The notes beneath the pieces are model-generated. The model saw only the letters and a program-made list of their open reading frames with translations. It was not told where the DNA came from and did no database searches. A DNA stretch of 64,000 nucleotides. Source: Fremontodendron californicum (taxonomy: Eukaryota > Streptophyta > Magnoliopsida > Malvales > Malvaceae). Shown here in pieces: positions 12,572 to 26,465 of this stretch. The stretch covers positions 11,227,501-11,291,500 of the forward strand of contig JAULJL010000015.1 of the NCBI GenBank assembly GCA_030761205.1. The letters are read 5' to 3'. The translations under genes and the position numbers were made by a program. The number at the start of each line of letters is the position of its first letter. The stretch's first letter is position 1.

Positions 12572-13440
12572 TGTCGTAACGGTTTTTTTTTTTTACGGTT
12601 TTAAAACATAAATGAAATCATCATCAATTTTTTTTTTTGTTAGGTATGATTGATTACTTAAAAAAGCTTATCATTTTAATAAAATTTTAAAATTAATTAA
12701 AATATATATATTTTTGGTTTGCGAAAATCAAAGTTTGGGTCCGGGAGTTTGTTTATGCGTGGGGAAGGTATTAGCACCCCCATGATGCTCGTTTTAAAAA
12801 CGGTACCAATTAATCATGTGTTATTTTAAACCTCGATTTAACGGTATTTAAAATTAGTTCTCTTTTTATTTTTTTTCCAACACATGTTTATTATTATTTA
12901 AAAAAAAAAAAATTTGTTATTATTTTTATTTTTTTGAAAATGAAAGCGAATACAAATATTTTCTCGAGAACACTCATTAAATATTCCCAACACTCTTGGT
13001 GGTATTTAACGAGATCCTCTCACCTCAAGATATCTTAGGAATCACTACTGTGACGTTCTTCGAATTCCGTCGTCGGCCATTTCCATTCACTTTTTTTATT
13101 TTATTTAAATGCATATTATGCAAATATTTAAATAAGGGAAGCACATGGTTAAGCATATAGGACATGTGATTAAAAACGTAATCATACGATTAAACATATG
13201 AAGCATATCATTCACAAACACGAGCATGACAAAATATCAAGCACATACATATTCATATTCATTTTTATTTTTGATTATTTCTATTTTTTGAAATGAAAAT
13301 GAATTTTTTTGTATTGAGCATATTGCTAAATACTTTCACCACTAGTGGTGATATTTAACAAAATTCTCACTTCGAGATATTTTAGGAATCATTACTATGA
13401 CATCCTTCGAATTTCATCATCGGTAATTTTCATTTACTAC
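12572..13440 (+). repeat. Old truncated LTR related to the LARD-like LTR
   Basis: The stretch starts TGTCGTAACGG, close to the LARD LTR start TGTCATAACGG, and follows the same order. It has the GGGGAAGGTATTAGCACCCCC segment near 12760, the CTCATTAAATATTCCC and GAATTCCGTCGTCGG subrepeat motifs near 12970 and 13060, and a second subrepeat near 13310. Similarity fades at about 13440, before the LTR end. Many substitutions and indels separate it from the 8619-11700 copy, so it is an older insertion of the same family in the same orientation. Confidence 0.7.
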
Positions 13441-14989
13441 GCAGAATAAAAAGAATTCAACATAATAATTTTAAAAAATAAAAATAAAATAATGTAAATG
13501 ACATAATAACCAATTTTATTTCATTTTTTTTAACTATTTAATCTATGTCTTCGTAATTCTTTAAAAGATTTATTTATAAAAATAAAATAAAAAATTTACA
13601 GTGTTCCAAAGTGCCCTGATAAGATTTCTATGCACTTTTTCTTATATATAAAAAAAAAAAGGCCTCCGAATCCTTCTTAATTCATTTGTTAAAAGATATT
13701 GTCAGATCCTACTAACTTTATCACTTTCCATCATCATTAAATATTTTTTTTATATAATAATAAAAATTATATTTTATTGCTTTTTATTCCATGCAAGTAT
13801 TAGAAAATTGTAGTGCAGTAAAGAAACAAATATACATGATAAAATAACAACAAAAAAGGGTATACCTCAACCAATCAACCGGATTCTTTTAAATTGAAAC
13901 CTTAATCGATCATGTGGCCCACTCTAGCAGTAGCATGAACAAAATCTGGTAAAAAAATTTTAAGCTTGATTTTTATATCCTTTTTATTACCGTTTGACAG
14001 TGCCGTTTGTGATGAGTTTTGAGACCCCAACAACCTTCTTTTTCCAATCTTCTCTTCTTTCTTCTAATAAAAAGAAACTAGTCGCTCATCTATCTTCTTT
14101 TACCCGAGAACTCTAAAACTCATGGGGAATTTTCATTGTGAAAAGGGTGATTTCGGGTTATACTTGGCTGAGTAGATGGTGATCTAGGCAATGGATGCTT
14201 GGTGATGTGTGGAGTTGGTTTGTTTTTTTTTTTTTTCTCTCCTTACAGAAGTAAAACACATGCAAATTTTCTCAAGTGCTTTGATCTTTTAAGATAAGAG
14301 TGGAGATGGGTTTTGGTTACTAGGAAGCAAGAAAAACAAAGACACGGGTTTTCTCCAGCTCAAGACCAATGATGTTCTTTCTTTCCTCTCATCAATGAAA
14401 AACAAAAGAAACAAAGAATGGTTTTTTTCCCCCACTTTTTGGGTCCCCCTGTTCCTTATTTATGGAAGATGAGAAAGATCTCCCCCAAATCCTCAAAAAA
14501 ACTTTCCCCATTGATTTTGTGTTAGCCTCTTTGCAGACTTGATTGGAGTTTTTGGATGGTTCTTGCAGAAATAGTAGCACTGTCATCATGAATCTGGGCT
14601 GCTGAATTTGGGAGTATGGGGTTTGCATCAAAAACATGTTAAATGTGAAAAGGCATGACAATGACAAACTTGAGGTGGTAAGAACTCTTACCGTGAGAAC
14701 TCCTAGGATAAGGAGCCAAAACTACTTTTTTGAAGAGAATTACAAAAAAAGGTTATGGAGGAAAAATATTATCTGTTACAACCATAATGAAAACTTTATT
14801 AAAATAAAATATTAAAATTGATTAAATAAGATATTGTCATTAGATTTATTTATGAATCAAATTATTTATCAAGCTTACGAGTTTGATCAAATCAAGAATA
14901 AATTTGTTAAGCTCGACCCAATTTATAATATTATTTTATTAAGAAATACTTATTTATTTTAATAAACTTATTATATGTAGATCTAATAA
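13441..14989. other. Intergenic DNA; possible orphan promoter or leader at 14000-14720
   Basis: No gene is recognised. From about 14000 to 14720 the composition is less AT-rich, and the minus strand reads like a plant leader: a CATAAATAAG box near 14455 followed by pyrimidine-rich, ATG-poor sequence. A 91-codon minus-strand frame (14667-14392) matches no family I know and its start lies upstream of that box. This may be a detached 5' region or nothing. Confidence 0.3.
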
Positions 14990-15195
14990 TCATGTATTCG
15001 TATCGTATTCGTATTATTTTTTGTGTCAGAATCGTGTTTATACTGTTATATGTTTATATATTTCGACACGTTGATAATTCGTGTTATATAATTTTCGCAC
15101 ATTCGTGTATTTGTATGGTGTTCGTGTAATTTTTTAGTGTCATGTCGTATATTATATCGTGTTTTAGTTATTTTTCTCGTGTCAGCATTACCAAC
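14990..15195 (+). repeat. Dispersed repeat family C copy
   Basis: An AT-rich ~210-bp repeat is built from motifs such as TCGTATTCGTATTATTTTTT, GACACGTTGATAATTCGTG and CGTGTTTTAGTTATTTTT. Related copies occur at 18040-18260, 30765-30985, 39845-40400 and 57058-57300, and in reverse orientation at 36560-36785 and 46612-46845. It is non-coding. Where ends are clear they look like imperfect inverted repeats of AGACYTGATAAT. Confidence 0.6.
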
Positions 15196-17778
15196 ATGCT
15201 GATTTTAGTAGATACTTTTTTTAAAATTTTAAGTGTTTCATTTTAATGGTAAAACTATAAAAATATTATTATTTTATTTTGTAGGGTGAAACGAGATTCA
15301 TGTTGGACCCAGACATGGTATCAATACTTTACATGCTTGCTCAAGCTTGATCCGACAAAAAATTCAGGCTCAAAATTCTATCAAGGCTAATAGATACTAC
15401 TAAATGTTATAATCTAGACCTATCCACGGACTGGGTTATTCGTCTAAGGCCGAATGCTCGTATTGGACAAAAAAAAATTTGTAATTTTCTTAGAATTTAA
15501 AATGGTGTATTCTACAGTGTGAGAACATTTAAAATGAGAACGGTGAGAACGGTGAAAATTACAAAAAAGTCAAATAATTAAAAATATATATTATGTTTGC
15601 ATCAATAATAAAAAAATATTTTGAAGGTTTGAATTTTGAGGTTTTTTTGTTAAGCCAAATATTTATATATTTTTAAAATATATTAATTTCGTCAACATTA
15701 TTTTTTATTTAATTTTTAATCGAAAATAACTTCATTTAGTCAAATCCAACATGTTGGAATTGTTTTTTTTTTCTCAAACTATTAGATTTGCTTTAATTTT
15801 TTTTTTATCCATGATGAAATCTAATTGTTTAATATTAATTTAAGATCTAAGCAATACAAATCTAATCGTTTGAAAATTAAAGTAGCCTTAAATGGTCAAT
15901 AAAGGTGTTTATGGGTCAAGTTGGGACGGGTCCAAGTTCGAACAAATTTTTTTTGCTTGCTCAGGCCCAGCTTGGGCCAGTTCGAGTCTGAAAGCTCATT
16001 TTACTATTTAAAATATATTATATTAATATTAATATATTTTTATAATTAAATTTATTATTTAAACAGTAATCCTGGTTAAGCCTATCTATATTATTAAAAG
16101 CTTATTCGATGTTCAGTTTAATTCAGATCGAGCTTGTCAGGCTAGATGGGTAGCATGACCGTACTGGGCCGAGTCTGGGCAGGTGTTTTTCTGATCTGGG
16201 CCAGTCCAGATCACTGTTCACAGAATAAAAAAATAATTTTTTTATTTAGATTTAATTATAAAAAAATAAATAAATAAAATTATTAAAGGTGAACAGTGAA
16301 TTCGGGCCCGCGGGTCGGACCTGGGCAACGAAGTTAAAAAATTTTCGAGCCGTGGCTCGGCCCTGCCCATGAGCAGGTCTAGTGTACAATACATTTATTT
16401 AATAATAACTTAAAATTAATTGATTTATTTGTTTGTTTGTTTATTGTTCATTAACAAATTTTTAATTATTCGCAAACAGATTCGATTATATATTCAAGAA
16501 TATATTTGCTTAATATTCATGAACTAGTTCATTTAATTTAAATGAACTGAAAACGAACATAATTTCAAAATTTTTAGCGAAAACGAGTCAAACGCAAACA
16601 AACTAAAAAATAAACAAACGAACACGAACAAATATCGATTCGTCCAAGCCAATTCATTTATAATTCTAATTATCAAATTTTTTATTAAATATTTATTATT
16701 ATTATTGTAAACACTAAATACTTTTGATCTTCATCTTATTTGATAATTGTCCATGCTATTCAAAATTGGTTAAACCCACCAAAAACCAAGCAAAAGAAAA
16801 GATAAAAAAACAAACTACTTGCACGTAAAAAATCTTTAAAATTTGTGCCAACTAAAGGTTTGCACGGTTCTCATTGTAAGATTTCTCATGTAGTAGTCAC
16901 CCGACTTGAAGGGGAAAAAATAGCTCAAAAATGACATGATGGTTTTGGATGAAAATGAAAGTGGACTGCTATGCTCAGCCATGGCAGTCGACGTTTTTCT
17001 TTTTTTTTTTTAATTTTTTTTAATTTTATTATTTAATCATATGAAAAGAACAAAGAAAAATATATATATATATATATAAAATAAAAATAAAACTAACTCT
17101 CATGGACTTACCTTTTGTTAGACCTTGATTTAAATCCATTAAAAAAATAGGTCTAATAAGATTTCAAACAAAATAAGTTCAAATTAAATGAGTTAAAAAA
17201 AAAATAAGTGTAATTAAAACATTCAAACAAGTTCAAATCAGATATTTTCAAAATAAGATAAAAATCGCATTTTCTTTTAATTTTTTTCGGAGTAGATCAA
17301 TTATCTCAGACAAAATTAGATATCTACAATATTTATGTTTTTGAACCATATGTGTTACTCAAACTCATAAGTTGACATGTTTTAAATTATCTTTCTCGAT
17401 ATATAACATCTAGACAAAGCATTGAAAAAATTAAAATCTAAAATGATCAATCATTTACATCGGTTGATATAGACAGCTTTTATCAATTGAACCAAGACGT
17501 GCAAATTCTAAATTTCATTGGTTTTTTTTTTTTTTTTTTTCCCTTTTTCGTATTAAAATCAAAATCTACAAAATCAGGTTATCACATGGGCTAACATGCA
17601 GTCTACCAGAGATATTGTTAACTATTTCCACCAAATTTACTTCCCACTATCTCTTCTCTTCCCAACACCCCAGAAAAAAAGAAATATGTGGGTTAATAAT
17701 CACTATTACGTTTCTTGACGTATAAATCCATTTTGAATCAAATTGAAAGTATAAAATTGAGGTTAAAAGATATTTTTA
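15196..17778. other. AT-rich intergenic DNA, no gene seen
   Basis: Apart from the family D copies I see no gene or RNA feature. Long A/T runs and a short AT microsatellite near 17060-17080 are present. All frames are short and of low complexity. Confidence 0.6.
15905..16385. repeat. Dispersed repeat family D (two adjoining copies)
   Basis: A repeat with GC-richer ends and an AT-rich core carries motifs GCTCAGGCCCAGCTTGGGCC, AAAGCTCATTTTACTATTTA and ATTTAAACAGTAAT, and ends in text such as CCCATGAGCAGGTCTAG. Relatives lie at 22775-22945, 23705-24005, 39340-39625 and 58640-58890. No coding capacity is visible. Confidence 0.55.
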
Positions 17779-17968
17779 TTATTCATTGTCTCCGCGAGAC
17801 TAACTCATTTGCTGATATGCTTGCCAAGAGTCTCCAGAACTTGTAATTTAGTTGCCTGATTATAGGTGTGCTTCCAATCATCTTTTAAAATGACTTATAC
17901 TTGTTACTGTGATTGCACTTTGCTGATATTCATTTAATAAAATCTATTCTGCCTTTTAAAAAAATCCA
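17779..17968 (+). pseudogene. 3' stub of a LINE (RNase H C-terminus and tail)
   Basis: The plus strand encodes HCLRETNSFADMLAKSLQNL followed by a stop. The N-x-x-A-D-x-L-A-K pattern is typical of the C-terminal RNase H-like domain of plant L1 LINEs. It is followed by about 130 bp of 3' UTR with TTAATAAAATC and TTTTAAAAAAA, as expected of a LINE 3' end. Everything upstream is missing, as in a strongly 5'-truncated insertion. The target duplication was not resolved. Confidence 0.6.
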
Positions 17969-18039
17969 TAAATATTTGACCTAGTGCTGGTGTCATATAG
18001 ATATTGCACTAATTTTAGGTGGTGGACATGAAAGTGTAT

Positions 18040-18260
18040 CTAGAGTTTGACACAATTAATTTCGGTAATTTATGTATTCATGTTATATATTTGTATTGTT
18101 TTTTATATAAATTTTAATACGTATAATTTGTATTATATAAATTTTGACATATTAATAATTTATGTCGTATTCACGTTATTTTTTCGTATCGTATTATGTT
18201 TTATTTATTTTTTCTGTGTTATTTTATATCTGATTGTTATCAAATCATATCCAAATTACC
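18040..18260 (+). repeat. Dispersed repeat family C copy
   Basis: It shares the TTCGTATCGTATTATGTTTT and AATTTTGACATATTAATAAT motif order with the copies at 14990 and 30765. A 73-codon frame across it (18047-18268) is low-complexity translation of the repeat and not a gene. Confidence 0.55.
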
Positions 18261-20425
18261 AAGTTTAGACACAATAATCTTAATTACAATTTACTAAAGA
18301 TGCATCATATGATACGGCATGTTTTCCCTTTCTCGTTTTACATTAATTAATTTGCACTTTCTTAAGTATATATACTATGTTTTCTTGAATATTTGTATTT
18401 GTTGTATTAGCCTATATCAAAAAGAATAAAAAAAAATTGATTTGGATATGAGTCACTATTTATCATTAATCATTTTCATCCAAAGCACATCACATGAAAA
18501 ACATAAAGACAATGACATAAAACAGAAGTACCTAATTTCACCGCAAATAATGGCATATAGCCATTTGTATTTTGAAAAAAAAAAATTTTTGAAAGAAGAA
18601 AATTTTGAACATTTGAATTAAAATTAATTTTTTTTTTTTTTGAATTTTATCAAGGGAAAAGACTGCGTTGAAAATTTTTAGGGTTTGTTTTTAGCGTAAT
18701 GGTAATAGTTAGCAGAATGTCGGTCAGGGAACAAGGAAGGTCCACTGGGAAGGAAGTCGGTGCTCCTGCTGGGCTGGCTGGCTGCTGCCAAAGCTGATCT
18801 TATTTTATCAACAAAGGTTGATCCGAGTGAAAAAAATTCTGATCGTTTAAGTAAGATGTTTCGATTTTAAATTTTTATGGATGTAATAAACTTCTTTGAA
18901 AGAGATTTCCGTTTTAACGTTTAACAGTATCTCGAAAGATTAATTTTAAACAAAACTTGAAAATACTTGAGAAATAAAAAAAAAAAAAAAAAACTGATCG
19001 TACTTTTGACCAGCTGTTCTGTTTACCGCAAATAAGGGTTTTTTCTTCTTACACCTGGAGGAGCTACCACCGACAGACTCTTTAGACTTCTTAGTGCAAA
19101 CCTACGAAATTGGATAATTTGCATTTTTCTTTTTTTTGTTTCTTCAATTCAATCACCATGTTTTCAATATGCGACAGCAAGTCGAGCTGGCTGATGTACG
19201 GTTCACAATTTAATTGATTGAATGAAAAATTGAAAATTCAACATGTTAACTGGTAAGCATATTACTTTTTAGATATTTTTAGAAAATTCAAAGAATATGA
19301 AGGAAATCAAAAGTATCAAGAAAAATCATAAAAAAAAAGTTTAGGCAAATCAAAAAAATTATCTAAAAAATATAACTCAACGTTTTTTAAATTGAACCGA
19401 ATGTTAAATTAACAGAGGCTCTGGTTTTCAATTCAATTGATTCAATTGGTTGATTCAATTAGGGAAATGTTATAATATTAAATAGATAAATTTGGTATTA
19501 AATAAACATTAAATATAATAATTACTTAATAAAAATATATATTTAGTTTAATAATTTGATCTTTAATATAGAATTAAGAAGTTAAATGTTCAATTCTCAT
19601 CATTTATAAAAAATTGAATAAAAATTAATACAATAAATTTAAAATCGATTTTTATTAATTTAATCTATTTTTTATTAATTCAATCGATTTGCTAAAAATT
19701 CATTTCTATATCATTTATTGGATCAAACAAGTCTCTGATTCCAATTCAACCTATCTTATCTTATTTTTGAATAACTGATATAACCCTAAAACACTTAAAA
19801 ATATAATTAAAACATAAATTAAATATAAATACTCAAGCAAGATATTACAAGTAACAAACTTACAACAAAGTATTGACACCAAGCACAACACAAGCCTACC
19901 TACGGTCCACAACCAACAAAGAGCTAGTAGTTAATTATTATGGTTGAGCTTAAATTACTTTATGAAAAAATTATCCAAAAATATATTTTAAATGATTTTA
20001 TCTAAATTTTTTGCTTTGTTCGATTTTTTCGGCTCAAACATTCGTGGATTTATAAGTTTTAACGGTTTTTGCTCGACTCAACTCTCATCCCATTTGACAT
20101 ATATTTCCAAATCGAATAACTTATCGATTCAATCAGTTGAATTGATAATTTATTGATTTGGGGATGATAATGGAGTGAAGATTATCCTATCCACTTTCGT
20201 TTCGCTTTTGTATGAATGTTGAAAATTCAATATTTATGAATGTCAGTTACATTCATAATCCACGTTGATCCATCTCATTTTTTATTAATTATTTTTAATT
20301 TAATATTATAAAAAACATATTATAATTTATTCATAAATATAATTTTAATATATATAATTTTTTAGCATATAATATATTAAAGTATATATATATATATAAA
20401 ATATTAGTATATATATCTAATATAA
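18261..20425. other. AT-rich intergenic DNA, no gene seen
   Basis: I found no recognisable gene. A less AT-rich patch at about 18690-18790 and another at 19010-19110 have no coding signature that I can identify. Confidence 0.5.
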
Positions 20426-20563
20426 GCTGCATTTGAATGGGTAGTAGGAGAGATTCCCACTGCATCGAAGCAACAAAACGGCACTGGATCCTTGGGGGTC
20501 CATTGACAAAACAGCAGCTATGGCGCGGTGGGAGTCCCTCTCACCATGCATCTAAATGAAGCC
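20426..20563. mobile_element. Small MITE, Tourist-like (TAA target duplication)
   Basis: The ends form an imperfect ~36-bp inverted repeat: GCTGCATTTGAATGGGTAGT on the left, and GGCTTCATTTAGATGCATGG as the reverse complement of the right end. TAA flanks both sides (20423-20425 and 20564-20566). A 138-bp non-coding element with TIRs and a TAA duplication fits PIF/Harbinger-derived MITEs. The short duplication makes the boundary tentative. Confidence 0.55.
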
Positions 20564-23500
20564 TAAAAATATAAACAAAAATATAAAAAAAAAAAGGTAA
20601 AATAGTGATTTTAAAAGGTGGGGTGAGACAGAACGTCTTAAACATTTATCAAAATTGCCCCGCTTTTTACACCTCCACCCTTCCCTCATTTTTCAAAAAT
20701 AAAAAACCTCATTTAGAGCAAATCGATACAAAATCTATTGGACAGATCAGGTTTTGCCTTCTCAAGTTTGATTCTAACAATCATATTCCATATAACTTTA
20801 TTGTTTTTTTTTTTAAATAATATCTAAATAATCGATTTTTACTAAAAAAATAAAAATAAAAACAAATACTAAATATTTTATTGAAATTAAGGATGTGAAA
20901 TTTTATTTCATTGTAATTATATTCATTAAATTTTGAATTTTGATGAACAAAGTCCAATTGTCATAATTCTTAAAATAGCATTGCCTCAAATATTTGTCAT
21001 CCACTTCATCTAAATAAATTTAAGTATTTTATATAAATTATATCATCTAATTGAAAAGAATTTAACAAAAAATGAATATTTTATACTGTCAAAATTCTAA
21101 TCATAATAAACTAAAAGTTCATTGTTTTAATTTCATGTAATTAAAGATTGATAATTTATTTTATTTTTAGTAACGTTCGAGGGTTTATTTAGATATTATT
21201 TTTATTTTTTAATTATTAATTATTATTTTTTTTATTTATAAATTTAGCTCCTTTTTAACATATAATTTGGTTAAGTGTTTTTTTTTTTTTTAAAGAAACA
21301 TGATTTTTTTTTCTTTAGCAAAAGAATAACTATTCAAAATTTTTGGGCCAATGACGGTACTCACGTGTACTATCATGTGAATATTTTCATAAATCAAATT
21401 AATTTTATATGATTTTCAAAAAAAGAAAATATATGTGTTATTACTCATGTTTTTATTGGATGAAAATTAATTTATCATTAACGGTGTTAATCTATGTACC
21501 AAAATTTGTTAACAATTTATTAATTCAAGTACTACATTATTCTTTTTTAAATGTTAGATATCAAATTTGAACATTTAGTTATTTTTTAAATACCATTTTT
21601 TTTATTATTAACTCATAAAAATGGTACTTCCATTATTGGTGTTTTTTTCATTAGTCCTTTCCATGTCTTATCACTTTAGTAAATAGAATATAGAATGCAA
21701 TTTTAACAAACTAAACACAATTGAATGCAAAATAATTACAATTTAAAATTGAAATAGATAGATTAGTAGAACTTGTTAGATAATTTTAACAAAGTTTTAA
21801 TATTTTATTAAAATAGACATTACTTAAATCGTCGAGGAAGAAACGAGATTTAAGAAAAGTCTAAAAATACTTCTGATTCGCCTGTTGATTCTTGAACAAC
21901 TATTGAGCAAAATTTAGCTATAGATACTATTTTTTGATTATTTACTTATATATTATTGATTCACTTATTGAAATTTATCAACGTATCAAATTTTATTTTC
22001 AGTTTTTATTTATTTTTTAGATGAAAATTTATGAATTTTACCTAAACAATTCTATTTATATTACAAGTGTTTGTGAATCAGATCTGATAGAATTCATTTG
22101 ACACTTTTAAATATTAAGTTCGGACTCGATCCAATCAAGTCCGCCCATTTAGCATATATTATCTAAAAAATTATTTTTCTATTAATATTTTAAAATATGC
22201 TTTGAAATTAAATAAAATATTTTTATTAATTAAATAATGTCTCGAGTGGAGCCATGCTTGGAATTTGAAATTCTTACCAAAAACCTGGCTTGAATCCGGC
22301 CAGCCTGCAATACCTAGTCATTGGAAAAGTCTAATTTATATTAACTTCATGAATTTATAGATTGGAACTTTATAATTATAAGTGTATGATTGAACTCTTT
22401 TCGATTTGATTGTACGAAAAGTCAAAGTGATTAATGAATATGCTGCACCATACATAATTACTTAAAATTCGAATGATTGTTTCTCACTATAACTACCATA
22501 TATACTTGAGCAAATGCCTTAAACTTTTTTGTACAACTAATCAATGGATCAAATTTGCTATCAGACTTTTGTTAATCAATGTACTTTTTAAAATTATTGT
22601 ATATAATAATATCTTTGTATAATATATTAAAAATAATAAATAAACTTATTGTTATATTTAATATAATAGTATTATTATAAATAATATATTAATTACTTTT
22701 AAAGAGTACTTAAAGACACTCGTTAACATAACTCTTGCTATAATTACAAATTTATTTTTTACTAGTTTTAGAGCATGAATTAGACTTGTCCATGAACCGG
22801 GTCGGTCCGAAAGTTCGTTTCACTGTTCACAAAATATTAAAAATATATATTAATACTTTTTATAATTAAAAAATAATTTTTTATTTATAAACAATAATTC
22901 AAATCGAATTAGACCGGTTCAAATTAAAAAAATCTATGTCTAAGCATAATTATGATATGCTATGAAGCAAGCAGGCAGGGCCATATATACCATCTTTTGG
23001 TTGATTGGCCATATATACCATCTTTTGGTTGATTGAAGAATAATGAAGAATGTTGAGGAGATTATTGCTTTAATTGTTCAAGGTAGGTAGAGGGTCCAAA
23101 ACATGATTATTATTTGTTCAATCATAAACAAGTGGTGATCTATTATTAAAACAACAAGTGATGCATGCGATTTTTACTTAGATAACTTCTTTTTTTTTTG
23201 TCTACAAGGAATCCTAATTAAGGAGTTTTTAAAAATTATTTTTATGATCCGTTGATAGAGTATTAGATTTAATTTTTTAATTTCAATGATCATAAATATT
23301 TTGATAATTTTAAATATATAAAAAAATTTCATTTAATACTTTATATTTGGTTTTCTTTACTTATATATTTTTAGTTTTCTTGTTCGGGTTGTCTATATAT
23401 TAATCTTTTTATTGGATGTAATTAATATATATTTGATAAAATTACATATATTAAAAAAAATTATAATAAAATATTTTTTAATATACATAAAAAATAAATC

Positions 23501-25353
23501 AATAAAAAAACCAAATCAATCAACCAATTTATAAAAAAAATCAAATCAATCAACCAAAATTAATTATAAAATAAGAATTTGTCACCAAAATGTTATATAT
23601 GTATCATAGTCCTATAATATATAATGAGAGGTAATACTCTTCTATTGGGATTAAAGTTGAATTTGTCAATGTATAATACATTAATATTAAATTTTATTGT
23701 TATATTTAGACATGTTTAAGGATTGGGCAAGTATTTTATTTATTATTCTTATATATGTTCAAAGATCGGGTTATTCATCCAACTTGGTAGTTCTCGCTTA
23801 ATTCGAATCAATTCTGAACAAAGTTGTTCAAATCTGAGGTGAACCCAGATTTATTTTTTAATTCAAAATTATTTTCATATAATTTTTATTGTAAAATATA
23901 TTTGAAATATAAAATATATAAAAAATTATTCTTTTAATATTAAAAAATAAAAACTTGAGCAAGTAAATTTTTTTACTGTCCGAGCATGGCCGGACCATGG
24001 ATAACTTTAGTTATACTTTAATTTTGTTGAATTTGCCATTATATCTTTAATTTTGTTGATTTTTGAATATAAAGTAACGAAATTGATGAATATTTATTTA
24101 TGCATTGACAAAATATTTAATTTTTTATGCAAAAAGTATAGTGATAGGATTTGTCATTTGCATAACAAAAAATTCCAATTCTATTAGAGTACTATTAGAA
24201 TATGGAATGACTACACTGTAATATTATGAAAAATGCTAAAACTATGTAAGAAAACACAAGACTTTGAACATTGTTATGAGAAAACTTTTTTCTTTTAAAG
24301 AAGAAAAATTTAAGGCATTCATTGACATAGAAGTCTAAAAATTTCACGAGATTAGTAGAGATAACACATACTCTTTAAGGTATATTTAAAAATTAAAAAA
24401 TTAATTAATTTTAAAAAATAAATAAGATATACAGTAATTTTTTAATAAGTTTATAGAATTAAAAAATTTCATCAAAAATAAAATCTTTTGTTAAAAAAAG
24501 AAAAAGAAGGGTATGGAAAACATGTTTACTTTCTCAATCAGTGCAGATACTGTTGCAATTATGCAATGGGATTGTCTCTTTCAAGGCCACAAATGAAAAA
24601 AATATTGGGGCAGTGGAATTCCTGCTCCAAACCTAAAAATTAAAACTTCCTCCCTCAGCAGTCATTTTTTTTTTATTGTAGCAGCAGCCTACTCATTATG
24701 AGCCCTGTCCCCATGATCTCTGAGAAACATACACACAGGATTTTTCATATAAAGTTTAAAGCATTAGACAAATAAACGAATCTTACTTTAAATAGTTTAT
24801 GAATTTCCAATTTACTTGGTGCAGAAATGGCCATAAAATCCTTTATATTAATTTCTTTGAGAGACAAAAATAAACAGAAACCCTGGCATGGCATTTAAAG
24901 ACATAATTTGGTAGTTGGCATTGGCACCGGTGTTGAAAAAACCGGTTCAAATATGTCGATTGGTTCGACTCAATAAAGAATTAGAAGTTTGTTCGTTTTA
25001 GTGTATATAAAAACCAATAATTTAGTGAATTGGTAAAAAAAAAAATTAGTTTTATGTTTTTTTTAAGTAATGAGATTTAAATTTTTAACTGTATTATATT
25101 TTAAAAATATATTATAAAATTAAATATATAATTTTATTAATTTTTTATTATATTTAATATGTAATTTATTTTTTAATTTAATAGATTGAATCAATAATTA
25201 AAAATTTTATCAATTTAATTTTCAATCTATTTTTTTTTATTCATTAATAGGGACAAACTCCCTCTTCTCCCTACTTCCTTCTAAATCTAAACTAGTTCTG
25301 CTTCATCAGCACATTCTGATCACATAATTGTCATAAATAAAAAAAATCATGGG
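20564..25353. other. AT-rich intergenic DNA with scattered repeats
   Basis: No gene is supported. Family D copies lie at 22775-22945 and 23705-24005. A perfect 28-bp tandem duplication sits at 22979-23034 (unit GGCCATATATACC...GATT). The 20605-20820 frame has no recognisable domain and ends in a T/A-rich tract. Confidence 0.55.
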
Positions 25354-25455
25354 CATTTGGGCGGTTTTTTTATTACAATATAGCAAAAAAAAAAAATTAC
25401 GAAATTACCGTTGGTTTTAGATTATTTCCCAAAATACGGCTAATTTTTTTCTAGT

Positions 25456-25691
25456 TGGGAAATCGCCATCCCCCATGGCGATTTCCCAGCGTTTTTTTTT
25501 GAAAATTTGTAAAAAACACCAAGGGAAATCGCCATGGGGGTGGCGATTTCCCTTGGTGTTTTTTGCAAATTTTCAAAAAAATACCAAGGGAAATCGCCAC
25601 CCCCCATGCGCGATTTCCCTTGGTATTTTTAGCAAATTTTGCTAAAATCATGAAGGGAAATCGCCATGGGGGGTGGCGATTTCCCTTCATG
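25456..25691. repeat. Stacked hairpin array in the left TIR (4 modules)
   Basis: Four short palindromes share the core GGGAAATCGCCA...TGGCGATTTCCC but have different outer stems: 25456-25488, 25511-25564 (outer ACACCAA/TTGGTGT), 25577-25630 (outer ATACCAA/TTGGTAT) and 25649-25691 (outer CATGAA/TTCATG). Each folds on itself with a loop of only a few bases. The right TIR holds three of the same modules in mirror order. Confidence 0.9.
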
Positions 25692-26465
25692 TATAATTTT
25701 TTTTTTAATTAATAAACAAAAATTAAAATTTAAACAAAAATTTAATTTAATTTGATAATTTTATTTTTAAAAATTATAAATTAAATTAAAATATTTTTTA
25801 TAGGTTTGGTTATTTATTTTTTTAAAATATATATTAAAAATGTAATTTAATTTATTATTACAATTTTATAAAAATAAAAATATATTTCTTATTAAAATTT
25901 AAAAAGAAGATTATATTTTTTATTAAAATTTTATATCAAAAATTTTATTTTTTATAATTTTGTAATATTATAAAAAAGAAAATTTAATTTATATCAAAAA
26001 TAATTTAATGATGTAAAATAAAAAAATTTTAAAGAAATTTATCGAGTCACTTTTTTAAATAAAGAAGTTATTTTTAAGTTGGTATCGTAAAATAATTTTT
26101 TTAATTTGATTAGTTTTTTTGAGTTGGTATTCGATTAACTCGTGACATCAATTTAATCATTGTTTTTAATAATAGTATATATTGTTACAGTTTAAAACTA
26201 GATATTTGATAAAATAATTTTAATTTAATTTATGATTAAAATTTTATTTCTTATTAAAATTTAAAAAGAAAATTAAATTAAAATGAAAAAAAAGAAAAGC
26301 AACTTATCATGTAATTTGGATTATTATATTAAAATTAAATAACAACATTAAAATATAAATTAAAATAAAATATAACAATTAATTTCCGAACAAATTTAAA
26401 ATAAATAACATGAAATGCAAAACATATAAATTTATATTAGAAATTTAAAACACATTACAATTATT

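Noticed and set aside
25456..25691. Regularly spaced hairpins as a CRISPR array
   Set aside because: Modules are self-palindromic with changing stems, lie inside transposon TIRs with a mirrored copy, and the DNA is plant nuclear.
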